In this document: positions 9,989-18,612 of the stretch, one piece after another | How positions within the stretch are numbered: position 1 is the first letter of the stretch | Layout of the letters: each line of letters opens with the position of its first letter | Assembly: GCA_023300545.1 (NCBI GenBank) | Contig: JALZVT010000010.1 | Location: forward strand, 1-64,000 | Direction: 5' to 3' | DNA length: 64,000 bases | Source: Pseudomonadales bacterium | GTDB taxonomy: Bacteria > Pseudomonadota > Gammaproteobacteria > Pseudomonadales > Azotimanducaceae | Translations under genes and position numbers: made by a program | Notes under the pieces: model-generated | What the model was told of the DNA's origin: nothing | Seen by the model: the letters and a program-made list of their open reading frames with translations, nothing else | Databases searched by the model: none

Positions 9989-10396
9989 TCAATCTGCAAC
10001 TGACGAGTATCGCCCAATCAACTCCAGCAACACGCGTCGCTGCTTCGCCCAAGCCACATCTTCCTCAGACCCCCAAGGCAAGGCACAACATTCCCGCGTT
10101 ACGTCCTCGCAGGCTTGAAACAGGTGCGCATACATATGCGGCTGCGCACCGTAGGCTTCGTGATTACCCACCTCAAATTTGAAATACACCTCAAGCGACC
10201 CCGCATCAGCGTCCATCAGCAAGCTCACCACCTGTTCCATCATGCGCCCGCGCATCAGTTCGTCGGTATGTTGCATCAGTTCCCGCGAATCAGGACACAG
10301 CTCAAAGTAGCGAGAAAACGCAGCGCCGTAAAAGTCTGGCTCCGCAGTGGCCGCGCTCTCAAGCGTGGCAATCAGTGTGTCTATGGCGTGGGGCAT
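9989..10396 (-). CDS. Globin-like protein
   Basis: This 135-residue all-helical protein looks like a bacterial single-domain globin. It has a B/C-helix-like FYGAAFSRYFELCPDSRELM, a following helix ending RGRMMEQVVSLLMDA, and a probable proximal histidine at His79 in FEVGNHEAYG, followed by the expected Tyr/Met helix (HMYAHLFQACEDV) and a tryptophan (LPWGSEEDVAWA). Haem binding and any oxygen or NO chemistry are inferred from fold only. It converges on the coiled-coil cassette with 20 bases between stops. Confidence 0.65.
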   Translation of the reverse strand: MPHAIDTLIATLESAATAEPDFYGAAFSRYFELCPDSRELMQHTDELMRGRMMEQVVSLLMDADAGSLEVYFKFEVGNHEAYGAQPHMYAHLFQACEDVTRECCALPWGSEEDVAWAKQRRVLLELIGRYSSVAD

Positions 10397-10514
10397 CTAG
10401 GTTAAGATCCAAGGAATAATGTCAGGGAGCTATCACCTTGAATAAACCGCAGATAGAAAACAATGCTAAGTTGCATCACTTCCTCTGCAAGATCTGAATT
10501 AGGGCCAACTTCTG

Positions 10515-11270
10515 ATGCTAACGGGTTTTCAAAAATCGACCTTCGCGGCGAGCATAGGTAAGACAGTCGTTGAACATGATGTCTACCAACTGGGCACTCA
10601 AGGCCCAACCATCGTGATTATTCAAGAACTGCCCGGCATCGGCACAGCAACACTCGACCTGGCAAAACGCTTCGCAGCCAATGGGTTTCGAGTTGTACTC
10701 CCCCATCTATTTGGTCCACTCGGGCGCATATCACTGCTCGGGAATTTGGCGCGAGTTTTTTGTATGCGCCGCGAATTCCGCTTAATGGCCAAGAACAAAT
10801 CAAGCCCAATCGTTGACTGGTTATTAGCCCTTAGCCGCGACCAGTTGGACAATCAGGGCAGCACCGCGATCGGGGTGATCGGCATGTGCCTGACGGGCAA
10901 CTTTGCCATTTCTATGATGGCTGATGAAGCTGTGCTAGCAGGCGTAGCCAGCCAACCGTCACTGCCCATCAACAGTCAGCCTCACTTGCACATGTCTAGC
11001 GAGGAAATTGGCCGCGCTCGCGAGCGACTAGCGGAGCACGGGCCAATGCTAGCAATGCGTTTTGCCGGCGACAAACTCTGCACCGCAGAAAAATTCACCG
11101 CACTTGATCAAACATTTAACGACGACGCTGAACGCATCCGCCTGATCGAATTGCCCGGCGCCGGGCACTCTGTCCTCACGCTCGATTTTGCGAAGCGGGC
11201 AGAGGTGACTGAAGACGCTTTTTCGAGCGTACTCGATTATTTCAACAAAAAGTTAAAGGCAGTGCAGTAA
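10515..11270 (+). CDS. Dienelactone hydrolase family protein
   Basis: This is a 251-residue alpha/beta hydrolase. The nucleophile elbow is GMCLTGN with Cys125, as in dienelactone hydrolases where cysteine replaces serine. The oxyanion region is IIQELPGIG and the catalytic histidine lies in PGAGHSVLT. DLH proteins hydrolyse dienelactone or related esters, but no aromatic degradation genes are nearby, so the substrate is unknown. It stands alone between the divergent globin-like gene and the convergent radA. Confidence 0.88.
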   Translation: MLTGFQKSTFAASIGKTVVEHDVYQLGTQGPTIVIIQELPGIGTATLDLAKRFAANGFRVVLPHLFGPLGRISLLGNLARVFCMRREFRLMAKNKSSPIVDWLLALSRDQLDNQGSTAIGVIGMCLTGNFAISMMADEAVLAGVASQPSLPINSQPHLHMSSEEIGRARERLAEHGPMLAMRFAGDKLCTAEKFTALDQTFNDDAERIRLIELPGAGHSVLTLDFAKRAEVTEDAFSSVLDYFNKKLKAVQ

Positions 11271-11304
11271 AAGAGTCTGCACCAAGTGTCCGGTCGAGCC
11301 TCAA

Positions 11305-12696
11305 TTAGCCTGCGCTGCTCGCAACCTCATCAAATACTTCAAGCACACCGGCAAGGCTACTAACTCCCTCTACCAGCAAACCAGGCATTGGTTTTTTCGG
11401 CGCGTTACCTGCCGGGCAAATTGCTCGCTTAAACCCGTGCTTGCGCGCCTCGTTCAAGCGTTGCTCGCCATTTGTAACCGGACGAATTTCACCCGTCAAA
11501 CCGAGCTCACCAAACACAATCAGTTCTTTGCTCATCGTGCGATTCCGAAAACTCGAAAGCACAGCAATTAGTGTCGCAAGGTCAGCGCCCGTTTCATTAA
11601 TGCGCACACCACCAACAACGTTGGCAAACACATCCTGATCTGACAGCGAAATACCGCAATGTCGATGCATAACTGCGAGGTGCATACCTAGTCGTTGCGG
11701 ATCGAGACCAACAGCCAGACGTTTGGCATAACCGCCTTGTCCTTCATCGACCAGCGCCTGAATTTCAACCAGCAGAGGCCTCGTGCCTTCCCAAGTTACG
11801 GTCGCCACACTACCCGGCGACATTTTGTCGGCTCGCTGCAGAAAGATCGCTGACGGATTGGCCACTTCGCGCATTCCTTTGTCAGTCATCGCAAACACAC
11901 CAAGCTCATTAACGGTGCCAAAGCGATTCTTTACACCGCGCAACGTTCGATAACGATTACTGCCGCCAGAGTCGAACATCACAAAACAGTCGATCATGTG
12001 CTCGAGCACTTTAGGCCCAGCGATGCTGCCTTCTTTAGTGACGTGACCGACCATCACAACCACGGTGCCAGTTTGTTTGGCGAGCCGGGTAAAAAAGGCC
12101 GCCGTCTCACGAACCTGGGTGACTGTTCCGGGGTGCGAATCGATAGAGCCGAGTTGCATCACTTGAATTGAGTCGAGCACGAGCATAGCTGGCGGCTTTT
12201 CGGAGATAAGCCGAGCGATAGACTCTGCACGAGTTTCAGCAGCTACATCCAACTTATCGAGCGGCAAACCTAAACGGCGGGCGCGCATCGCCAGTTGCTG
12301 CAAACTTTCTTCACCGGAAACATAGAGCACTGACTCCCGCTCCGCGAGTTTGGTGCACACCTGCAATAGCAACGTACTCTTACCAGCGCCCGGATCACCA
12401 CCCAACAGGACAACCGAACCAGGCACAAAACCACCACCCAGTACTCGGTCGAGTTCAGCAATACCTGACTCAATACGAGTCATTTCTTGCGCCTCAACGT
12501 CGCTGAGTTTTTTCACCTCAGAAATCGTGCCGCTATAACCTTGCGCTCCACCACCTGAGGCTGCGGGGCCCACGGTTATTTTCGACAGCGTGTTCCACTC
12601 GTTACAGCTCGCACACTGGCCTTGCCATTTGCTGTGATCAGCGCCGCAGTCGGTACAAACATAGGCTGTTTTGATTTTTTTTGCTTTGGTTGCCAT
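11305..12696 (-). CDS. radA: DNA repair protein RadA
   Basis: RadA is a RecA-like, DnaB-type helicase that drives branch migration in recombinational repair. The 463-residue protein has an N-terminal zinc finger (Cys14, Cys17, Cys28, Cys31; VCTDCGADHSKWQGQC) and Walker A GGDPGAGKST. The RadA-specific KNRFG motif is at GVKNRFGTVNE, and the C-terminal domain is Lon-protease-like (KELIVFGELGLTGEIRPV). Its ATG directly follows the dnaB stop (TAG-ATG), so the two helicases are co-transcribed. Confidence 0.96.
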   Translation of the reverse strand: MATKAKKIKTAYVCTDCGADHSKWQGQCASCNEWNTLSKITVGPAASGGGAQGYSGTISEVKKLSDVEAQEMTRIESGIAELDRVLGGGFVPGSVVLLGGDPGAGKSTLLLQVCTKLAERESVLYVSGEESLQQLAMRARRLGLPLDKLDVAAETRAESIARLISEKPPAMLVLDSIQVMQLGSIDSHPGTVTQVRETAAFFTRLAKQTGTVVVMVGHVTKEGSIAGPKVLEHMIDCFVMFDSGGSNRYRTLRGVKNRFGTVNELGVFAMTDKGMREVANPSAIFLQRADKMSPGSVATVTWEGTRPLLVEIQALVDEGQGGYAKRLAVGLDPQRLGMHLAVMHRHCGISLSDQDVFANVVGGVRINETGADLATLIAVLSSFRNRTMSKELIVFGELGLTGEIRPVTNGEQRLNEARKHGFKRAICPAGNAPKKPMPGLLVEGVSSLAGVLEVFDEVASSAG

Positions 12697-14403
12697 CTAT
12701 TCTAAGTCGTCGTAACGCTCGTTTGCCAAATTATCGAACTTGGTAAGCGGCCCAGTAAACTTAAGCTTAATGCCACCGATAGGACCGTTTCGCTGCTTGC
12801 TGACAATCAGCTCCGCCTTCCCCTTATCTTCAGACTCGGGGTGATACACCTCATCACGGTAGATAAACAAAATAACATCAGCGTCTTGCTCAATAGCACC
12901 TGACTCGCGCAGGTCGCTCATTACCGGACGCTTGTTTTCGCGGCTCTCCAAACTGCGGTTAAGCTGCGAAAGTGCAATAACCGGGCATTTCATTTCTTTT
13001 GCGATCGCTTTTAGCGATCTCGATATTTCCGAAATTTCGTTGGTGCGGTTTTCCTGTTTATCAGAAGAACCACGCATCAGCTGCAGGTAGTCGATAACAA
13101 TAAGTTTCAGGCCACCCGCCTCGCGCGAGGTTCGTCGAGCGCGCGTGCGCACCTCGGTGGGCGATAACGCCGGGGAATCATCAACATAGAGGCTTTTGTC
13201 TTTAAGCTGACTTACTGCAGAGGTAAAGCGCGGCCAGTCATCGTCTTTCAGGTCACCCGTGCGCATGCGAGTTTGGTCAATGCGACCTAACGATGACAGC
13301 ATGCGCATAATAATTTGATCAGCTGGCATTTCCATCGAGAAGAACAGCACCGCGCCTTCACCGGGGGTCATTACGGCGTGCTCTGCCATATTGATCGACA
13401 ACGCCGTTTTACCCATCGACGGTCTTGCCGCGACAATCACCAAATCGGACTTTTGCAGCCCAGCAGTCATACGATCAAGATCGTGAAAGCCCGTTGGCAG
13501 GCCGGTGATTGACTCGCGAGTTTCAAACAGTTTTTCAATTTTCTCCACCGCCTGAGTCAGCAATGGAATCACCTTCTGCGGCCCCCCTTCAGTCATGCGA
13601 CCTTCAGAGATGCGGAAAATTTCTTGCTCAGCCGTGTCAACCAAGTCAGCGGTGTCTCGCCCGTCGGGGTTGAAGGCCGACTCGGCTATACGGTTCGCCG
13701 CACCCAGCAACTGCCGCAGGGTTGAACGCTCGCGCACAATCTTGGCGTAAGCCACAACATTACTCGCGCCAGGTGTGTTCTCGGCAATCTCCGCCAAATA
13801 GATCGCGCCGCCAGCTTTCTCGAGCACCCCGCTGTGCTGCAGGCGAGTACTCACCGTCACCACGTCGAGCGGTTGGTTGTCTTCGGCAAGAAAGCCCAAG
13901 GCTTCAAAAATAAGTTGATGCTGAGGCCGGTAAAAATCTGCCGGCGTTGCAACCTCGAGCACGTTGAACCAGGCGTTGTTGTCGAGCATTACCCCGCCCA
14001 ACACCGCTTGCTCGGCCTCAAGCGAATGCGGTGGCACCTTGAGGTTTTTCATCGCATTACTGCCACTACCCCAGTTAACCGTGGGGTTGGCTGCGGCACC
14101 CGAGCTGGACGCCGCACTGCGAACAGAGCCACCACGCACCACAGGTGGGGTAGCAGCGAGGTTAGGGTCAAAAGACAGGTCCGGCGCACCGTCCATTGGT
14201 GTCAAGCCGCCGGTAAAATCACCGCCCTCAAACGCTTCAAGGTCAGCTGGCAGTTCGTAATCTTCCAGCGGCGGTGCATCGTCTTGCTGCTCACCCGGCG
14301 CCATATCATTCGGCGTTAGCGCACCCTCTCCGGCGCCGTCTGGCGGAGGCCCAGGAGGCCCAGGAGACGCGGAATCACTCGGTAGATCAGAGTTATCAGA
14401 CAT
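12697..14403 (-). CDS. dnaB: Replicative DNA helicase DnaB with long acidic N-terminal extension
   Basis: DnaB is the hexameric 5'-3' replication fork helicase. The core begins at about residue 118 (MKNLKVPPHSLEAEQAVLGG), continues through the N-terminal collar domain, and has Walker A ARPSMGKTALS and the LIVIDYLQLM segment. The full frame is 568 residues against about 460-470 for the family. The first 117 residues are Pro/Gly/Asp/Glu-rich and predicted disordered. The upstream ATG lacks a clear ribosome site; an internal ATG at 14052 would give a standard DnaB. It lies in the rpsF-rpsR-rplI-dnaB-radA unit. Confidence 0.93.
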   Translation of the reverse strand: MSDNSDLPSDSASPGPPGPPPDGAGEGALTPNDMAPGEQQDDAPPLEDYELPADLEAFEGGDFTGGLTPMDGAPDLSFDPNLAATPPVVRGGSVRSAASSSGAAANPTVNWGSGSNAMKNLKVPPHSLEAEQAVLGGVMLDNNAWFNVLEVATPADFYRPQHQLIFEALGFLAEDNQPLDVVTVSTRLQHSGVLEKAGGAIYLAEIAENTPGASNVVAYAKIVRERSTLRQLLGAANRIAESAFNPDGRDTADLVDTAEQEIFRISEGRMTEGGPQKVIPLLTQAVEKIEKLFETRESITGLPTGFHDLDRMTAGLQKSDLVIVAARPSMGKTALSINMAEHAVMTPGEGAVLFFSMEMPADQIIMRMLSSLGRIDQTRMRTGDLKDDDWPRFTSAVSQLKDKSLYVDDSPALSPTEVRTRARRTSREAGGLKLIVIDYLQLMRGSSDKQENRTNEISEISRSLKAIAKEMKCPVIALSQLNRSLESRENKRPVMSDLRESGAIEQDADVILFIYRDEVYHPESEDKGKAELIVSKQRNGPIGGIKLKFTGPLTKFDNLANERYDDLE

Positions 14404-14533
14404 AGCAGAAGGGTATTTGTATAAATCCCGGAGGGGCTAGCAACTCTGGAACTCAGAAGCAGGCAATGCAAGCAGAAAAGGTCCTGCTGCCGCGGATTTT
14501 ACTCGAATGTGGAGTGAGAGGAGGCTTGGAACA

Positions 14534-14557
14534 GGGGCTGAGCGATCGCCCAACCCC
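14534..14557 (-). repeat. Hairpin between rplI and dnaB
   Basis: A 24-base inverted repeat with about 10 paired bases around a GATC loop (GGGG...GATC...CCCC) lies in the 173-base gap between rplI and dnaB. No T-tract follows, so it is more likely an attenuator or processing site that sets lower dnaB expression than a full terminator. Confidence 0.4.
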
Positions 14558-14576
14558 TTCGGCTCATGTGCTGCCG

Positions 14577-15023
14577 CTATTCTGCGACAACAATGACCTT
14601 GATAGTCACGGTGATATCAGCGTCGAGCTGGATATCCACCCCGTACTCACCCACCGCGCGAATCGCACCGTCAGGCATACGCACTTCGGCTTTATTGACC
14701 TCAATGCTCTTGGCCGCCAATGCGTCAGCCACTTCCTGGGTACCCACGCTACCGTAAAGCTTCCCTTCGTCAGCAGATCGAGCGACGATCGTCACCTCAA
14801 CATCAGCAAGGCCAGCACCACGCTGCTCAGCAGCACCACGGCGCTTCAGCGCAGCGGCTTCAAGTTCGGCGCGACGCGCTTCGAAGTCCTTACGGTTGTC
14901 CTCAGTTGCGCGCACGGCTCGGCCTTGCGGAATCAGGTAATTACGGGCAAAGCCGTTCTTAACTACAACTTCATCACCTAGCTCACCGAGCTTGCCAATG
15001 CGTTCAAGCAAAATTACGTTCAT
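14577..15023 (-). CDS. rplI: 50S ribosomal protein L9
   Basis: L9 is an elongated large-subunit protein near the L1 stalk base that influences frame maintenance. The 148-residue product has the family N-terminus (MNVILLERIGKLGELGDEVV) and the GFARNYLIPQGRA signature, a connecting charged helix and a C-terminal domain. An upstream in-frame ATG at 15071 would add a non-homologous leader overlapping rpsR, so the internal ATG is chosen. It follows rpsR by 13 bases. Confidence 0.97.
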   Translation of the reverse strand: MNVILLERIGKLGELGDEVVVKNGFARNYLIPQGRAVRATEDNRKDFEARRAELEAAALKRRGAAEQRGAGLADVEVTIVARSADEGKLYGSVGTQEVADALAAKSIEVNKAEVRMPDGAIRAVGEYGVDIQLDADITVTIKVIVVAE

Positions 15024-15036
15024 GTGTGCCCCCGGC

Positions 15037-15264
15037 CTATTCGTGTTGGTCGGTGTAAGGCAGTAGCGCAAGGAAGCGCGCCCGCTTTACCGCCGTTGCC
15101 AACTGACGCTGGTACTTGGCTTTGGTGCCAGTGATTCGGCTAGGAACAATCTTGCCGGTCTCGCTGACGTACTGCTGCAGAATATCGAGATCTTTGTAGT
15201 CGATCTCTTTGATGCCTTCAGCGGTGAAACGGCAGTATTTTTTACGTCGAAAATGTCTAGCCAT
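15037..15264 (-). CDS. rpsR: 30S ribosomal protein S18
   Basis: S18 is a small-subunit platform protein that pairs with S6. The 75-residue product has the complete family sequence, including [20 protein letters not shown] and the C-terminal [20 protein letters not shown]. Its ATG overlaps the rpsF stop by one base (TAATG), so translation is coupled with its assembly partner. No priB-like gene separates rpsF and rpsR here, unlike in enterobacteria. Confidence 0.97.
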   Translation of the reverse strand: MARHFRRKKYCRFTAEGIKEIDYKDLDILQQYVSETGKIVPSRITGTKAKYQRQLATAVKRARFLALLPYTDQHE

Positions 15265-15773
15265 TACTCAGATTCCTTCTCGGCAGCTGCTTCAGGGGCC
15301 GCGGCGGCAGGGGCTTCTGCTGCAGGGGCTGGGGTTGTAGCAGGGGCGGCTTCGCCTTCCTCAGCCGGCGCACTAGGAACAGCCGCAGCGGCGCGAGCGG
15401 CAAGCTCTTCTTCGCGACGCTTATCGCGCTCGCGGTCTTTTTCCTGCTCTTTCAGTTCTTCTTCGTAAATCTTCGAGTTGCCGGTAACGGCCTCGTCACG
15501 ACGAACAACCATGTTGCGCAGAACAGCGTCGTTGAAACGGAACGCGCTTTCGAGTTCGGTAAGCGCATCGCTGCCGACTTCGATGTTCATGAGGATGTAG
15601 TGGGCCTTGTGAATCTTCAGAATCGGGTAAGCCAGCTGACGCCGTCCCCAATCTTCGGTGCGGTGTACTTTACCGCCAGCGCGCTCGATAAGGCCTGAAT
15701 AGCGTTCCACCATGCCTGGAACCTGATCTGACTGATCAGGATGCACGAGGAACACGACTTCGTAATGTCGCAT
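15264..15773 (-). CDS. rpsF: 30S ribosomal protein S6 with Ala/Glu-rich tail
   Basis: S6 binds the central domain of 16S rRNA together with S18. The fold is intact ([59 protein letters not shown]). The chosen ATG has an excellent ribosome site (TTAAGGAG); the longer frame to 15992 has a leader without homology. At 169 residues it is about 30-40 longer than usual because of a C-terminal tail of Ala, Pro and Glu, preceded by a charged helix ([16 protein letters not shown]). E. coli S6 also has a variable, glutamylated acidic tail. Confidence 0.95.
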   Translation of the reverse strand: MRHYEVVFLVHPDQSDQVPGMVERYSGLIERAGGKVHRTEDWGRRQLAYPILKIHKAHYILMNIEVGSDALTELESAFRFNDAVLRNMVVRRDEAVTGNSKIYEEELKEQEKDRERDKRREEELAARAAAAVPSAPAEEGEAAPATTPAPAAEAPAAAAPEAAAEKESE

Positions 15774-15848
15774 AACTTGCTCCTTAAGGGTTTGACCTCT
15801 GTACCGACACAGCGCCGAGAAGTAGGCCAAGGAGTTATAGGGCCGCGG

Positions 15849-15877
15849 ATAATAGGGCCTTGGCGCAAGAACCGCAA
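15849..15877 (-). promoter_or_regulatory. Sigma70-type promoter for rpsF-rpsR-rplI(-dnaB-radA)
   Basis: Reading the minus strand, TTGCGG (15872-15877) and TATTAT (15849-15854) are separated by 17 bases, which fits a strong vegetative promoter. The implied transcript starts near 15842, leaving a leader of about 70 bases before rpsF that could hold ribosomal-protein autoregulation. The 220-base gap to the divergent kinase gene holds no other clear signal. Confidence 0.6.
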
Positions 15878-15993
15878 GCAAACCCGGCGCCGAGCGGTGG
15901 CACCGGGGCCACAAGGGCCTCGATAGGGAAGCATCAGCAACATTCAGGTAAATTGACCATGCATCGGCGACATTCCACGCCAAGGAACGCAAT

Positions 15994-17817
15994 TTGACCG
16001 TCTCACAATCCCCAAGCGAGCCCCCCGAAGAGTTGGTGACCTACGTCCGAGAACAGCATCAGCGCAGCATGGCGCCGCTGTACACCGTCGCCACACTGTT
16101 AACCGCCCTCTCGCTCATTCTCCCCACCGTGGCCCAACAGTTGGTCGGCGCCGACTACCAAGACAGCCATCGCTCGTTGCACCTGAGCGCCAGCGCTGCC
16201 CTGATCTTCTTCGGGCTGTGGTCGAGAACGCGACTAATAATGATCGGCAATGAGCCTCTGGCCGGTGTTGCGCTCAACGGTATCCTGAATATCACGCTGT
16301 TCCTGACCCTTGTCGTCGCACCGCTACCCAATGCCGTGTGGCCAATCTGCTTTCTTATTATCGGCACGGCCCTTCTGTACCCGCGCTACATCTGGATGGG
16401 CTTGACGCTGGCACTGCAAATCGGCGGATTCGCCTACGCGCTAGCCACATCGGCTCTGCCCTTTGGCGAGTGGGCCCCCGCGGTCGTGCAGTTTTTCAGC
16501 GCCTTGATTATGTGCGCGGTGATCTTCGCGTATCAGCGCCGCGGTTTGAGGCAACTCGTGGATTCAAGAGCGACCAGCCTGCTTGCCCAACAACAGCTCA
16601 ACATAGAAATGTACGAAAAGTCGTCTTTGCAAGAACGCGCACACGTTAATCGACAACTCGCTGCACTGAGCCGTTTTGGGGGCGGGTTGCTGCACGATTT
16701 CAACAATATTCTGATGCCCGTCATGGGCAACGCGTCGCTGTTACGTGATACCGAACTGTCCTCGAGCCAGCGCCTGCGAGTGAATCAAATTCTCGAAGCC
16801 GCCGAACAGGCCGCGGCGCTGTCGCGCCAGGTGGGCGCCCTGGTGGGTCCAGGCGGCAGTCGTGCTGAAGAGATCGATCTCGCAGCGACTGTTGAAGAAT
16901 TGGTTCGTACTATCTGGCGCGCCCTGCCGGCCGGCGCCAACGTCACCCTTACGCCCTACCCCGAACCACTCTGGCTGAACGCCAACAAAGCCCAACTGCA
17001 AAGGGTACTCACTGGCTTGCTGATCAGTTTGGTTGAACGCCACCAGGCCTTACAAGCCGGCCAGGAGAGCTCGACCAATCCAGAGTCTATTAGTAGAAGC
17101 ACCAGCACTTTAACGCTGTCTTTGCACAAACCAAACGCTGCAAAAGAATGTCGTCTGGAGATTTTTGTCACCTCACAATCGGGGCGGACCGTGGTCGATT
17201 CGGTTGCGAAACTCGGGGCCGATCTAAGCTACGCCCATACCGGCCTCGAGGCACTTGGCGGCCGACTGGAATTCACGGCCCCACCCAATGACAGCTGGCA
17301 AAGTTACGAACAGCTAACTCAACCAGACAACACCCCAGAGCCCAACAAAGACACTGAGGCTTCTATTAACGGCTATCTTGTTGTTCTACCCCTGCAAGGC
17401 ACGGACGCTGGCTTATCGAGCCAGAACGCTCCGCAGGTCGTTAACGATCCCATCACCCGCGGCCACGGCCAACTTATACTGGTGGTTGACGACGAGGCGA
17501 ACTTGCGAGAAATATCGAGCAGCATGTTAAAACGCGCGGGCTATCGAACCACCACAGCAGCCAGTGGCAAAGAGGCGATCGCTGCCTGCAAAAGCGCAGC
17601 ACCCGACCTAATCATTATGGATATGCGAATGCCTGAAATGAACGGACGCGAAACGATCGAAGCCATTCGCGAGCAACTGCCTGAGGTGCCGGTTGTGGTG
17701 TGCACCGGCTATGACAATCAGTCGATGAACTGGATCAACCAGCAATCGCGCATGCGCTTACTCACCAAACCATTTACCTCAAGCGGCCTGTTAGCCGCGG
17801 TGGGCCTACTTAGCTAA
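15994..17817 (+). CDS. Hybrid histidine kinase-like protein with degenerate ATPase domain and intact receiver
   Basis: This 607-residue sensor has about six membrane helices in the first 180 residues, then a dimerisation/H-box with His234 in [20 protein letters not shown]. The following domain should be the HATPase, but the N-box asparagine is missing ([11 protein letters not shown]) and no DxGxG or glycine-rich G2 lid is seen. The C-terminal receiver (about 493-607) is complete: acidic pair Asp499/Asp500, phospho-acceptor Asp543 in [11 protein letters not shown], and the LLTKPF lysine. The TTG start has a good AAGGAA site. It may be a pseudokinase whose receiver is charged by a partner. It is divergent from rpsF. 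Confidence 0.85.
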   Translation: MTVSQSPSEPPEELVTYVREQHQRSMAPLYTVATLLTALSLILPTVAQQLVGADYQDSHRSLHLSASAALIFFGLWSRTRLIMIGNEPLAGVALNGILNITLFLTLVVAPLPNAVWPICFLIIGTALLYPRYIWMGLTLALQIGGFAYALATSALPFGEWAPAVVQFFSALIMCAVIFAYQRRGLRQLVDSRATSLLAQQQLNIEMYEKSSLQERAHVNRQLAALSRFGGGLLHDFNNILMPVMGNASLLRDTELSSSQRLRVNQILEAAEQAAALSRQVGALVGPGGSRAEEIDLAATVEELVRTIWRALPAGANVTLTPYPEPLWLNANKAQLQRVLTGLLISLVERHQALQAGQESSTNPESISRSTSTLTLSLHKPNAAKECRLEIFVTSQSGRTVVDSVAKLGADLSYAHTGLEALGGRLEFTAPPNDSWQSYEQLTQPDNTPEPNKDTEASINGYLVVLPLQGTDAGLSSQNAPQVVNDPITRGHGQLILVVDDEANLREISSSMLKRAGYRTTTAASGKEAIAACKSAAPDLIIMDMRMPEMNGRETIEAIREQLPEVPVVVCTGYDNQSMNWINQQSRMRLLTKPFTSSGLLAAVGLLS

Positions 17818-17826
17818 CAACGCTCT

Positions 17827-18612
17827 TTAAGCGCGCTGCCTCACCACCTCATACAGCATGATTCCCGTGGCCACAGAGACGTTCAGGCTGGAAACGGAAC
17901 CATGCATTGGCAGGCTAACTAAACCATCACAGCGCTCGGTGACAAGACGCCGCACGCCGCGCTCTTCGTTGCCAAGCACCAACGCACAGGGCGCAGTGAA
18001 ATCAGCACTGGTATGCGCCAACTCTGCAGCGTCGCTTGTGGCGTAGACCCAGATACCCAGCTCTTGCAGTTCTTCAATAGTGCGAACGAGATTAGTAACA
18101 CCGGCAATAAACTGCGTTTCTGCGGCACCCGCAGCCGTGCGCCGGGCCAAAGAATTCACCGGAGCAGAGCGGCGCTTGGGAACAACAACCGCTGTCACAC
18201 CAGCGCCGTCTGCACTGCGCAAGCACGCGCCTAGGTTCCCAGAATCTTGCACTTCATCAAGAATCAACAGCAAGACGTTAGCTGGATCTTCACGCAGCGC
18301 CGTTTTTACATGGGCAATCAGCGCAGACTGGTCCGCCAATTCGCGCATATGCTGCAACGCCAGCACGCCTTGGTGATTCTTACTGCTGCCGATTTTTTGG
18401 TCCAGCCAACGACGTTCAACCGACTCCACACGAACACCAGCGGCTCGAGCCGCACCAAATATTTCAGCCAGCTTGTCGTTGCGAGGGTTGCTTTGAACCC
18501 ACAGCCTGGCAATTAGCTCAGGATTCTGCTCAACCAAAGCGCTGACGGTATGCAGACCAAACGCATAGTCATCGCTGTCCCCACCTGCAGAAGAAGAATG
18601 CTTACCTGCCAC
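17827..18612 (-). CDS. rlmB: 23S rRNA (guanosine-2'-O-)-methyltransferase RlmB
   Basis: RlmB is a SPOUT-class enzyme that methylates the ribose of G2251 in 23S rRNA using S-adenosylmethionine. The 261-residue protein has the N-terminal substrate-binding domain (FGLHTVSALVEQNPELIARL) and the trefoil-knot motifs (LLILDEVQDSGNLGACLRSA; CALVLGNEERGVRRLV; LPMHGSVSSLNVSVATGIML). Its GTG start shares a base with the rnr stop (TAGTG), the usual rnr-rlmB coupling. Confidence 0.95.
   Translation of the reverse strand: MAGKHSSSAGGDSDDYAFGLHTVSALVEQNPELIARLWVQSNPRNDKLAEIFGAARAAGVRVESVERRWLDQKIGSSKNHQGVLALQHMRELADQSALIAHVKTALREDPANVLLLILDEVQDSGNLGACLRSADGAGVTAVVVPKRRSAPVNSLARRTAAGAAETQFIAGVTNLVRTIEELQELGIWVYATSDAAELAHTSADFTAPCALVLGNEERGVRRLVTERCDGLVSLPMHGSVSSLNVSVATGIMLYEVVRQRA

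Noticed and set aside
13834-14319. 161-residue plus-strand frame antisense to the dnaB N-terminal part
   Set aside because: Could have questioned the dnaB extension, but shows no family-like motif and no start signal.
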